Program-made: the position numbers and the translations under genes
DNA from: Macrophomina tecta
Taxonomy: Eukaryota > Ascomycota > Dothideomycetes > Botryosphaeriales > Botryosphaeriaceae
Direction of reading: 5' to 3'
Assembly (NCBI GenBank): GCA_024180945.1
Contig: JAKSGN010000006.1
Coordinates: 1,364,001-1,428,000 of the forward strand
DNA length: 64,000 bases
Shown here: positions 36,801 to 48,289 of the stretch, in pieces
Layout: each line of letters begins with the position of its first letter
Numbering within the stretch: position 1 is the stretch's first letter
The notes under the pieces: generated by a model
What the model saw: the letters and a program-made list of their open reading frames with translations, nothing else
Databases searched by the model: none
Told to the model about the DNA's origin: nothing

Positions 36801-37920
36801 ATCTTAAAGAAAACTCTATTTCCTAGAACGCCTAGCTAAAACGCAAGCGAAACGCAGGCGGAACGTAGGCTATAAGTAAGCTACGGTGAGGGCGCCCCCT
36901 AGAATTAAAGAATAAAAAGAAATATTAGGAGAAATACTTAATTTATAAAAAAGGGCCCTAAAGGAGCATCTACTTTATATTTAAGCTATACTAAAACTAT
37001 CTCTTATTTATATTAGATATTTTTATAAAGTACTTATTCTTAAACTTCTTATCTACTACTTCGTTAGTTAGCTTTATTAAGCTAATTTTACTTAGTCTAG
37101 CCTAATAACGCTGCTAATTCTCCGAGCGCGATATATTACGCGTATACTACTAGTTACTATGGCCGCTAATAGCTGTAATCTCCTTCGCCTTCTACTTTTT
37201 ATATGCCGATACCGCCTTTTCTAACGTACCGGTATATTTATATAGTATAAGTACGTCCTTCTCTATAAACTCTAGTATCTTTTTATCGGGAGCACTATCG
37301 AAGCTATCATAATAGAACGATAGTAAATTAATAGCACGGTAGAATTAAGGGGGAACCTAAAAATAAATTTTATTATTAGTAACGAGTACAAGTAGTATAA
37401 AAGTATACGGAAAGTATAAGAAAAGTAGAAAAAAAGTATACTTACTAAAGTATATTTATAACTACTCTTCGTATACCGATTATACTTAGTATAGGATAGA
37501 TTCTTAAAGTAGATCTAGCGAAGCCCCCTAAGAAGCTTCGTAGGCGTAAAATTAATCTATACTTTATTCTCGTGGTGGCGCATCGTGTCCTAGTAGTGCA
37601 CGCAACGTATGTAGTATACTACTACTAAACTAGGCTACGGCTAAAGATAAGAAAGAAGCTTTACTATATTACTCGTAATAGGCATTTACGGAAGCTTATT
37701 ATAGAAGTAACCTAAGTAAACGAAGTTGGAAGGAGTTTATATAGTAATAGTTATTTAGAAGGAAGGAGTAATAAAAAGGGTTAATATTAGTTAAAGACGT
37801 TTTAGTTAAAGAAGAAAAGCTAGATCTAAACTATAAAAATCTAGAAAAGTACAGGGGGTTATTATATCTATTAAAGCTATCGAAAAAAATGACCTTATGC
37901 CCTATAAATATTATTAGCAT
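35421..37920 (+). repeat. 2,500-bp tract reading identical to A3 45195-47694
   Basis: Comparing A1 and A3 by eye at a constant offset of 9,774, I see no difference between 35421 and 37920. Differences appear at 35420 (G versus A) and 37921 (A versus G), and they are frequent outside the tract. It covers integrase, chromodomain and the antisense gene. Confidence 0.75.
36943..37685 (-). pseudogene. Antisense spliced accessory gene of family A, A1 copy
   Basis: This gene runs opposite to A1 pol. Exon 1 is 37685-37446 (ATG, 240 nt), the intron is 37445-37357 (GTAAGTATAC ... TACTAATA ... TTTTTAG), and exon 2 is 37356-36943 (414 nt, TAA). The total of 218 codons would give about 217 aa if the internal TAG/TAA codons were sense before RIP. 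Readable parts are MPITSNIVKLLSYL, TPTKLLRGLR, SFYYDSFDSAPDKKILEFIE, KYTGTLEKAVSAYKK and LTNEVVDKKFKNKYFIKI. I recognise no domain. It lies between the chromodomain and the 3' LTR. Confidence 0.6.
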
Positions 37921-38323
37921 ACGTGAGTTACTAATTAGTATATTCGCTAGTATTATTATATAAGGCTAACTTCTATTGTTCTTAATAGTAATAATACCTA
38001 ACAACAAAGAAAAAACCGCGCTAACGTACTATTACCTACGTTTTTCGTATATATAGTATGCCGCTAGTATTGCTAATAACCACTTAGCGATATATTTCCT
38101 TGTTTTTCTATTAATTTATTATTCTTTATTTATTATTCGCAGTAACGACTACGTAATAAGGCTAATTCGCCTTGCTACGCAACGTCTATAGCTAATATAT
38201 AATACTACATCCTATATAGTAATTAGGTGTACTCTTTTTCCTCACTAAAGGTTTTTTAACAAGGCACCAACACAATACCTTCTAATAGAAATTAGGGCGA
38301 TTCCTACTAGAGGGGGGAATAGT

Positions 38324-38515
38324 ATTAGGATAATAGGCCCTAGTATACCCTTAGAGTGCTTATACCGTGCGTTTCACGTGTTTATTACGTGCTACGTACG
38401 GGCCCCTAGTATATAACGCCACTAAGGGGTGAATTCTACACTACTAAGAATTCGCACCTAAGAATATACGACTCTTCTAAAGGCTCCCTGCTTATAACTA
38501 GCCTATTTACTCACA
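38324..38515 (+). repeat. A1 3' LTR, 192 bp
   Basis: This is the full-length partner of 31347-31539. It begins TATTAGGATAATAGG and ends TTTACTCACA, and it keeps more of the original CA ends than the 5' copy. Confidence 0.9.
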
Positions 38516-38688
38516 ATACCTCCTTAAATAGAAAGAAGACTGGGATAATACCTAGAAACTATCGGAACTATATAACTATTAAGAACTTATTAATAAGTTT
38601 TATCATCGAAACTTAGATCAACTAACACCGCTAACTTATTATACACGAAGAACCCGAAATTAAACTTAGAAAACGAAGATAACCGTGC

Positions 38689-39313
38689 CTAATTAACTAG
38701 ACCGGAATCTTCGGGGGGCGTAGAACCTAAACTAATACTAGGAGACCTAATAGACTAGGACGCCCCTATAACATTATTAGCTAAGGTATTACTATATAAA
38801 CGCTTTAGCAATCGTTCCTTCTTAGTATTTTTAGGGTTAACCGGACCTCTAGCCTCGTAGGTAGTCTTTAGGTGATCTAATTTCTTAAGATTCTTAATAG
38901 ACTATACCTTCTTATTTAATATTAAGCTACTATAATGCTATAATAGAACCTTCTACTTACGGAAATGCTCTAAGCAAGACGAGGTAGTACGTAGCTTAGA
39001 TATTAGCTTAGAGATAGTATCTAAAGCCTCTATTTTATTAGTAGTAACCTTCACAATAACACGCTCGAGACGAATAACTAAGAAAAAAGAGTTAGAACTA
39101 GCTAGAAAAAGACGGGGGAAACTTATAATTACTCTTCTCCGCGCTACTAGTATCGTAGTAGATATTACTACGACGGGCACACTCCCTATAGCATAAATAC
39201 CCTAGAGTAATATAATATACTACGGGCTTACCCTTCTCCTCTAATAAAAGATACCGAGCGCAAGAAATCGGCATATTAAGGTCTAGAAGTATATATAAAG
39301 AATTAATCTTCAT
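38689..39313 (-). pseudogene. Antisense spliced accessory gene of element B
   Basis: This gene runs opposite to B pol, between pol and the 3' LTR. Exon 1 is 39313-39133 (ATG start), the intron is 39132-39078 (GTAATT ... TTCTAAC ... TTCTTAG), and exon 2 is 39077-38689. The total is 570 nt with phases agreeing, about 189 aa if four internal TAG codons were sense. Readable parts are MKINSLYILLDLNMPISCAR, YYITLGYLCYRECARRS, IRLERVIVKVTTNKIEAL, a helical KLISKLRTTSSCLEHFRK, and a Lys/Ser-rich end with LKTTYEARGPVNPKNTKKER. It is much less interrupted than B pol. No domain is recognised. It does not obviously resemble the family A antisense protein. Confidence 0.55.
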
Positions 39314-39472
39314 ACTAAGGAACTTACGCTTAATCTACTACTTATCGCGCTTACGTTTAGAAGGTATTGTGGGAAAGACTTATAAGAAAAAAGAAATAAA
39401 ACGATAAGAGAAGCCTAAGATATAAATAAATAAATAAATCTTTAGGCCGAAGATCCTTAAGAGGGGGGATAG

Positions 39473-40259
39473 TATTACGAACCCTAAGGTATAAAGGCTT
39501 TATAACCCCATGGGCGAAAAGCCCGTATAGAAAAAGGCACCACAGGGGCTAGAAACCTATAAAAATAATAAAGCCATACTACTAGTATACTCGTATGGGA
39601 AAACTAGCCTTAAGAGAAGACGGCGCGTACGGACCTAGATAAGGTAGTAATAGAAGCCTATACGAAAGCGACGCCCACGCGGTATAGTAAGACTATAGAA
39701 ATATCGACTAGATTAAACTCCTATAGAAAAAGAATGCCTATAAAAAAGAGATTACGAATCCTAAAAGCCAACTTTAAACTAGAGAAACGAACGGGATAAA
39801 GTTAGATAACTTATATAGTTTAAGAGATAATAGTCTAGCGGTAGAATACTTTCTTAATTAATATAGAAGTTAGATTCTAGAAAATAAGTATTAGCGCCTA
39901 AGTTATATACGGTCTACCTAACCTACTTATAGATTAGAAGCCTTGGCAAAGATCTAACCCTTAGAATAATCTAATACTATGACTAATTTAATAGTCGTCT
40001 TAATCTATAGATTATTATAGCTTTTCTATAGTATATAGATATACTTCTTAAATAGTACTTTAACCCTCGTAGTTAACTTAAAGTTCTAATATAATTCTAT
40101 TAGAGGTAATAAGCCTAACGCGTATCGCGTATCGATATATTACATAATTACTACTATCATTCTAATTCTTTATTCTTCTCTTATTCTTTAAGGTAAACCC
40201 TTTAGCTACCTAACCCTACTAGGCGATTTTAAAGCCTAGTAAAAGAGGCCGCCATTATA
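39473..40259 (+). repeat. Family B 3' LTR, 787 bp
   Basis: It has the same length as 24710-25496 and begins TATTACGAACCC directly after the polypurine tract. It ends CCATTATA, followed by the target duplication gatac. Confidence 0.9.
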
Positions 40260-41111
40260 GATACCTTAAAAGAGCATTTACTAGATTAGACTTACCTAGC
40301 TTATATTCGATATTAAAATTAAATTTAGCTAAGACTTTAGCGTACTAAGTCTATTAAGCTATAAGACTCTTAGTTATTATAAAATAATATAGATTATTAT
40401 AATTAGATAATATCCGTACTAGCGTCTATATATATACTAGATAAGGCCTTTAATACTTAAAGTACTATATAATCGCGTAGAGTTTCTTATTATAGGTATT
40501 ATACCATATTTTAGTACTAGCGAACTTATAGCTAAAATATATAATAGGGTACTAATAGTGCTAGTTATTCTCTCTATCTAGTAGTTAGAGAAGGATACCG
40601 CTATAGATATAGTCTAATACGTTAGTAATTAGTATAACTAGAAGATTTAGATTATAGTACCGTAGTATAAAAGTCTACGTAAAGTATATTTTTAGTCTAC
40701 TAAATATCTACTTTATCCATACGGGCTATTTCTAGAGTTTATACTATTTAGTTAGCTTCTTTTTCGGTGCTCATTTAGCCTCTAGATTAGAATCTTAGGC
40801 TACTTCTTTTAGTAAGCTAGTTAGTAATTAAACTACTATAGAGTAATTCTATATAAAGTACCTATAGAAGTTAGTAAAGCCTAGAAAAACCTAAATATTA
40901 TAGTAGCTTTATAGCTCCGGCTAGTTCTTAATAGCTTCGACTCTTACGGGGTCTATAATAACCCCCTAGAGAATAATAATAAAGTCTAGAAACTTAACGT
41001 ACTTTATATAAAAGCTATATTTAGATAGTTTTACGTAGAGGTTCTAATTATATAATCTTTAGAGAATTCATTTAATATATTTAATATACTAAGACTTATC
41101 CACTAAGTATA
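40260..41111 (-). pseudogene. A2 pol middle piece (RNase H to RT), degraded
   Basis: This is the reverse complement of A1 at about 34,995 down to 34,150. It resumes A2 exactly at the B insertion site and stops at the A3 insertion site. It is RIP-damaged throughout. Confidence 0.85.
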
Positions 41112-41304
41112 TATTAGAATAATAGGCCCTAGTATACTCTTAGAATACTTATACCGTGTATTCCACGTGCTTATTACGTGCTATGTACGGGCCCCTAGTA
41201 TATAATACCACTAAGGAGTAAATTCTATACTACTAAGAATTCGTATCTAAGAATATACGACTCTTCTAAAGACTTTCTACTTATAACTAGCCTATTTACT
41301 TATA
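41112..41304 (+). repeat. A3 5' LTR, 193 bp
   Basis: It begins TATTAGAATAATAGG and ends TTACTTATA, followed by ATCGAATCCTTC as in A1. Confidence 0.9.
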
Positions 41305-41399
41305 ATCGAATCCTTCTTAATTTTTTTTAGAAAAGCAGCCGGCCTTAAAGGGCTATATATAACGATTTCGACGATTTCGACAAAAAGAACGATTTTACG

Positions 41400-44300
41400 A
41401 TAATAGAAATAAGGGGCTAATAAAGCCATTTAAATACTCGAGATAAACGAATAGAAATAGGCTTATTAACTTCTAAAGACTATTAAACGCTAATTGTCGA
41501 TAGAAGCGCCTAGGGCGCTAAACGCTTAATAGGCGACGTAGCTAAACTAGGGGCACCTATAGCTATTAACGAACTATAACGCTTATATAGCGTACCTACA
41601 GAAGATATATTGGAAGCCAAGCTTTTAGAATATCTTAACTATATTAAGGTTCTATAATAGCTATAAACGGTTTTTAATGGCAAACTACCTACCGTCCCTA
41701 CGCCGAATATAGGCGAAACGTATACGGAAAGTAGGGTAGACGATAGCGAAAAGCAACTCAATCTTCTCGTAAGGAATTTACCTCTAAAACTCGAAGGCTT
41801 TACTTAGGGCTTATACGACTTATAGATAAATATAGTAGAGATACGTTTCGGCGTATACTAAGCGAATAAGAACTACCTTAGAAGGACCCTCTAGGCTACT
41901 AAAGGGCTATCTAAATATAAAACTCTTTTCTAGCACGTCTAAAGACATTTAATAAACTAGGAGAAACTAGTACTACTCTAGTAGAAGTTTAAAACATTAG
42001 TATAGAATTATATTTATAACCCTATTATCTACCGCCTTAATAACGCTATTAGTTATTATACTACGGTAATAAAGAAGGGCTAGAAGTTTATAAAATTCTA
42101 TGCCTAAACAAAGACGTACGAGGATAAATTTACATATTAGATTTAGAACGTAGATTACTATATTAACTAGATTTACTCTTAGCTTTTACTATCTATACGT
42201 ACGGAGCTCGTGCACTAGTTCTTTCTTACTAGGATATAGGTAGAAGAGGATTTAGTAGCTAAAATCTAATACGTTAAGTAAATGCTAGAGGTAATGAGGC
42301 CCTATAAAAAGGGCGAGGACGAGTAGTAGTTATAGAGAACTAAGCGCCCTTTTACTATTTCTAGCCTAGGACGTAATGGTCCCTATAAGGGTTTTAGAAA
42401 TAGTAAGAAGGCTAAAAAAAACTAAAGATTTAAAGCTTTAGCTCCCCTAAAGAATATAGACGATTTATATAGGTCTAGCACCCTAAACGTAGGCGAAAAG
42501 CAGGCTAAAGGCCACGCTAACTAGGCGAACTATAAAGATAAGTAAGGCTTAAAAAAAGAAAAACCCTAATCGCTTTTCTCTTCTTCTTATAGTTAGGGCC
42601 TTAAATGGGAGGTAGTTTAAAACGTATAGAAATTATCGCTTCAATAGAAACCCTATTCGGTTCTACTAAAATTCGAGTATTAATAAATTATAGTTGCGAT
42701 CTAAACCTTATATTTCTTAAATGCGTAGAGCGACTTACCTTATAAAATATATACGCTAGTGCTAGGCCATCTACCTATCTTTTTAATAATACTACCGTTA
42801 TGTTGCATGACTCTTATTATATAGGGGTTACTATGTACGACTTAGGGGGCGCTACGCGTACTACTGAACTCTAATCTTACTAGAGTAGCTTATTTACGGG
42901 CTACGATACTATACTTAGTATATTTTAGCTCGGGACTACCGGGCCGGTTATCGATTTTAGAAGAGAAATGTTTTACTAGAGTATAAACTTACTAGAGCGT
43001 GTATATCTAGTAAGTACCACTAAATTATTCTAGGACTTAGAACTAGGAAAGTCTATTTACTTTCTTTAGCTATCCGACTACTAGCTCTCGCCTACGGGTA
43101 ATTTAGAAAGTTAAAAAAATAACTTTAACTCTTTCGTAGCCCTCTCGTAGGCGGAAAGCGTGCTAAACGCACGCGAGAAGTAGGGCGGAGATAACTAAAA
43201 TCTAAAAGAACTTCTATCTAACTAAACTTTCTTTTACCTACGGGGGCTATACTCCCGCATCTAAAGAGTATGCGAACCGTATAAGAAACTCGCTGGTTTA
43301 GTAGACATACTACTAGCTAAGGTAGCTAAGGAGGTCCGCAACGAGATTTTAGATACTTATAAAGAGTACTTAAACATATTTTTAGACGAATAAGCTACTA
43401 AGCTACTATAATATACTAAGTTTAATTATACTATTAATCTCGTTGTAGGTTTTAAGCTACCATTAATGCCCCTATATAGACTCTCCTAATCCGAACTACG
43501 GATCCTTAGGGAATATATTAATAAGGCCTTAGAACGGGGGTAAATTAGATATAGTAAGTCATCTACGGGCGCGCCTATTCTCTTTACCCCTAAGATAGAC
43601 GGCACTATGCGGTTATACATAGATTATAGGGGCCTAAATAAGGTTATAGTTAAAAATAGCTATTCTATACTACTAGTGGGCGAGCTACTAGACCGCCTAA
43701 GCACTGTAAAGATCTTTACTAAACTAGACCTACGCGATACTTATTACTAAATTCGTATAAAGAAAGGTAATAAGTGGAAAATAATATTTAAGACGTATTA
43801 TAGATATTACGAGTATCTAGTTATACTATTTAGCTTAACTAACGCACCCGTAATCTTTTAGTTATATATCTACCGAGCCCTAGAAGGCCTAGTAAATACG
43901 ATTTACGTAGTATACTTAGATAATATACTTATATACTTAGCGAATAAGTCTTAGTACGTCGAGTACGTTAAACGTGTTCTCTAAAGATTACGTAATTAGA
44001 ACCTCTATATAAAACTATCTAAATATAGCTTTTATATAAAGTACGTCGAGTTTCTAGGCTTTATCGTTACCTCCTAGGGGGTTGTTATGGACTCCGTAAG
44101 AGTCGAAGCTATTAAGGACTAGCCGAAGCCGTAAAGCTACTATAATATTTAGGTTTTCCTAGGCTTTACTAACTTCTATAGGCACTTTATATAGAATTAC
44201 TCTACGGTGGTTTAACTACTAACTAGCTTACTAAAAGAAGTAGCCTAAGATTCTAATCTAGGGGCTAAACGAGTGCCGAAAAAGGGGCTAACTAAATAGT

Positions 44301-46580
44301 ATAAGTCCTAGAAATAGCCCATAGGGATAAAGTAGGCGTTTAGTAGGCTAAAAGTATACTTTACGTAGGCTTCTATACTACAGTACTATAACCTAAATCT
44401 TCTAGTTATACTAATTACCGACGTATTAGATTATATCTACAGTGGCATCCTTCTCTAGCCACTAGATAAAGAGAATAACTAGCGCTATTAGTACCCCATT
44501 ACGTATTTTAGCTATAAGTTCGCTAGTGCTAAAATACGGTATGATACCTACGATAAGAAACTTTACGCGATTATATAGTACTTTAAGTATTAGAGGCCTT
44601 ACCTAGCATACGTATAGATACTGGTGCGGGTATTATCTAATTATAATAACCTATATTATTTTATAATGACTAAGAGCCTTACGGCTTAATAGGCTTAGTA
44701 CGCTAAAGTCTTAGCTAAATTCGATTTTAATATCGAATATAAGCTAGGTAAGTCTAATCTAGCGGATGCCCTTTCGAGGCACCTAGACTACGCCCTTAGC
44801 TTTAAGAAGGGTAATAAGCGTATTTACCTTAATACTATATTACCTATACTATAACGTAAACTCTAGATTTAGGGGTTAAGAGAATCCCTACATACTACTA
44901 AGGACCCCGGCTAAGAGTATGAGGAAAACCTATATATAAACAGCGGTAGTAATTATCGAATCGTCTTAGTCTATTCTATTACTTATAAGGAGCACGACGA
45001 GTTCGCTTATAAGGGCCTAGTACCTCTAGTATATACTTACTACAAGGGAGCTAGTACGAGCTTAGTATAAAGCTTTATATTTTAGTTTATAGTAATAGTG
45101 GCCGCTATAACTAAAATAGCGTTCGAAGCTACTTCTAAATCGTTAGTTAATTTTATTCGTACTAAGTAACGAAGGAATACCTTTTACGTAGACATACGAG
45201 AATAGCTTACGAAAAGAGTACTTTTAGCGTACGATTAGTATATAATCGACGAGTAAGGACTCCTACGCTATAAAGGGCGAGTATACGTGCTAAAGTATAC
45301 TTCGCTACGCGAGGAAATCCTATTTAGAAATTATAACGATCTAAGTAGTGGCTATTACAGTATCCGCTATACCTAGGAGGTACTTTCTAGGAAATACTAC
45401 TAGGAAGGTATTACCGTAGACGTTAGAAAATATATATAAAGCTACGATGTCTATTAATATAATAAGGCTCGCCGGTATAAGCCGTATAGGTTATTATAGC
45501 TACTATTAGTAGCTGCTTAACCCTATAGGTACTACTTTCTTAATTTTATTATAGACTTGCTAGAATCCATAGGGCGAGATAGTTAAGTATATAATGTAGT
45601 TCTCGTACTCATTAACCGTTTTACTAAATATATATGTTACCTACTAGTTAGGAAGATGATTAATAGGGTAACGCTCGTAGATCTTATTATAAACGACGTC
45701 TTCATATAATTTAGGCCGCCTAATAGCCTAGTCTCGGATAGAGGCTTAACGTTTATAAGCTAGTTCTAGAGCGAATTATACTATAATCTTAGAATTAAGT
45801 ATAGACTAAGTACCTTCTTTTACCTATAAATAGACGGCTAAACAGAGAGATAAAATTAAAAGTTAGAGGCATATCTATACTATTATATCTTCTAAAACTA
45901 GTTAGACTAGATAAAGCTTCTCTAGTAGACTTTATACGCCTATAACTAGAAAATCTACTCTTCTATAGACTTCGCACTAGTTTAACTAGATGCGGGGGTG
46001 GAATCTAACTCCTAGAACGGGGTTTAGGATAACCTTAATAGAAATTCCCTAATCGAATCGGCCGAAGTAGCTAAAAAGCATGCGGAAAGTATATAAAAAG
46101 TATAGAAATTAGCGGTAGAATTTCTCGGATACTTCTAGAAGCTCTAAACAAAATATTATAACTAGAACTGAATCGAAATATATTTTAATATTAGATAACT
46201 AGTTCTTCTCTTAGTAAGGAATATTAAAACTAAACGGCCTTATAAGAAACTTAATAACTATTACCTAGGGCTATTTTAGATTCTAGAGAAGATTAGCTTC
46301 TAGACCTACCGCTTAGACCTACTATAATCTATATCCCAGCTGTATACTATTTTTAACATTATATTACTAAAAGCTTATATAGTAAGGCTAGGATTCTAAC
46401 CGCTACTAGTTAAAGAAATCAATAATAGTAGATACTAAGAAGTCGAAGCTATAGTAGCCTATAAAGAAGGGCTACTAAGGTAATACTTACTTAAATAGCT
46501 CGGCTGGCCCTATAAATACAACAAGTAAAAGTAGAAAGAGAAGCTAGATAATTATAGAGAGCTTCTATAGAATTATCTTA
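41400..46580 (+). pseudogene. A3 gag-pol (degraded)
   Basis: It has the same domain order as A1. Gag lies around 41,400-42,600 and protease near 42,830-42,960. RT is at about 43,380-44,280 and RNase H at about 44,390-44,810. Integrase is at about 45,270-46,020 and the chromodomain near 46,415-46,565. Up to about 45,190 it carries more C-to-T and G-to-A changes than A1; after that it is indistinguishable from A1. Confidence 0.85.
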
Positions 46581-47694
46581 AAGAAAACTCTATTTCCTAG
46601 AACGCCTAGCTAAAACGCAAGCGAAACGCAGGCGGAACGTAGGCTATAAGTAAGCTACGGTGAGGGCGCCCCCTAGAATTAAAGAATAAAAAGAAATATT
46701 AGGAGAAATACTTAATTTATAAAAAAGGGCCCTAAAGGAGCATCTACTTTATATTTAAGCTATACTAAAACTATCTCTTATTTATATTAGATATTTTTAT
46801 AAAGTACTTATTCTTAAACTTCTTATCTACTACTTCGTTAGTTAGCTTTATTAAGCTAATTTTACTTAGTCTAGCCTAATAACGCTGCTAATTCTCCGAG
46901 CGCGATATATTACGCGTATACTACTAGTTACTATGGCCGCTAATAGCTGTAATCTCCTTCGCCTTCTACTTTTTATATGCCGATACCGCCTTTTCTAACG
47001 TACCGGTATATTTATATAGTATAAGTACGTCCTTCTCTATAAACTCTAGTATCTTTTTATCGGGAGCACTATCGAAGCTATCATAATAGAACGATAGTAA
47101 ATTAATAGCACGGTAGAATTAAGGGGGAACCTAAAAATAAATTTTATTATTAGTAACGAGTACAAGTAGTATAAAAGTATACGGAAAGTATAAGAAAAGT
47201 AGAAAAAAAGTATACTTACTAAAGTATATTTATAACTACTCTTCGTATACCGATTATACTTAGTATAGGATAGATTCTTAAAGTAGATCTAGCGAAGCCC
47301 CCTAAGAAGCTTCGTAGGCGTAAAATTAATCTATACTTTATTCTCGTGGTGGCGCATCGTGTCCTAGTAGTGCACGCAACGTATGTAGTATACTACTACT
47401 AAACTAGGCTACGGCTAAAGATAAGAAAGAAGCTTTACTATATTACTCGTAATAGGCATTTACGGAAGCTTATTATAGAAGTAACCTAAGTAAACGAAGT
47501 TGGAAGGAGTTTATATAGTAATAGTTATTTAGAAGGAAGGAGTAATAAAAAGGGTTAATATTAGTTAAAGACGTTTTAGTTAAAGAAGAAAAGCTAGATC
47601 TAAACTATAAAAATCTAGAAAAGTACAGGGGGTTATTATATCTATTAAAGCTATCGAAAAAAATGACCTTATGCCCTATAAATATTATTAGCAT
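45195..47694 (+). repeat. 2,500-bp tract reading identical to A1 35421-37920
   Basis: This is the partner of the A1 tract at an offset of 9,774. The edges are single-base differences at 45194 and 47695. Confidence 0.75.
46717..47459 (-). pseudogene. Antisense spliced accessory gene of family A, A3 copy
   Basis: Exons 47459-47220 and 47130-46717 read the same as the A1 copy because the gene lies inside the shared tract. This copy is therefore not independent evidence for the gene. The A2 copy is. Confidence 0.6.
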
Positions 47695-48096
47695 GCGTGA
47701 GTTACTAATTAGTATATTCGCTAGTATTATTATATAAGGCTAACTCCTATTATTCTTAATAGTAATAATACCTAATAATAAAGAAAAAACCGTGCTAACG
47801 TACTATTATCTACGTTTTTCGTGTATATAGTATACCGCTGGCATTACTAATAACCGCTTAGCGATATATTTTTTTATTTTTCTATTAATTTATTATTTTT
47901 TATTTATTATTTATAGTAATGGCTACGTAATAAGGCTAATTTACCTTACTACATAACGCTTATAGCTAATATATAATACTACGTCTTATATAGTAATTAG
48001 GTGCACTCTTTTTCCTTACTAAAGGTTTTTTAACGAGGTACTAATATAATACCTTCTAATAGAAATTAGGGCGATTCCTACTAGAGGGGGGGGTAG

Positions 48097-48289
48097 TATT
48101 AGAATAATAGGCCCTAGTATACCCTTAGGGTACTTATACCGTGCGTTCCACGTACTTATTACGTGCTACGTACGGGTCCCTAGTATATAACGCTACTAAG
48201 GGGTGAATCCTGCACTACTAAGAATTTATATCTAAGAATATACAACTCTTCTAAAGGCTCTTTACTTATAACCAGCCTATTTACTTATA
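48097..48289 (+). repeat. A3 3' LTR, 193 bp
   Basis: This is the full-length partner of 41112-41304, directly after the polypurine tract and directly before the duplication GTATA. Confidence 0.9.

Larger units (their letters stand above)
31347..38515 (+). mobile_element. Gypsy family A copy A1 (forward), nested in element B
   Basis: A1 has LTRs at 31347-31539 and 38324-38515, about 7.17 kb in all. The target duplication is atatc (31342-31346) and atacc (38516-38520), differing at one C/T position. A polypurine tract AGAGGGGGGAATAG precedes the 3' LTR. It contains degraded gag-pol and the antisense accessory gene, and it splits the chromodomain of B. Confidence 0.92.
24710..40259 (+). mobile_element. 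Gypsy family B element, inserted in A2 and itself interrupted by A1
   Basis: Two 787-bp LTRs (24710-25496 and 39473-40259) bound a gag-pol region and a 3' antisense gene. Without A1 (31347-38515) and one duplication, the element is about 8.4 kb. A polypurine tract AAGAGGGGGGATAG precedes the 3' LTR. The flanking duplication is aatac (24705-24709) and gatac (40260-40264). The same site reads GATGC in the uninterrupted A1 copy, so the difference is explained by RIP. Confidence 0.92.
41112..48289 (+). mobile_element. Gypsy family A copy A3 (forward), nested in A2
   Basis: A3 has LTRs at 41112-41304 and 48097-48289, about 7.18 kb in all, with a perfect 5-bp duplication GTATA at 41107-41111 and 48290-48294. 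A polypurine tract CTAGAGGGGGGGGTAG precedes the 3' LTR. The left half is more RIP-damaged than A1, while the 45195-47694 part reads identical to A1. Confidence 0.93.
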
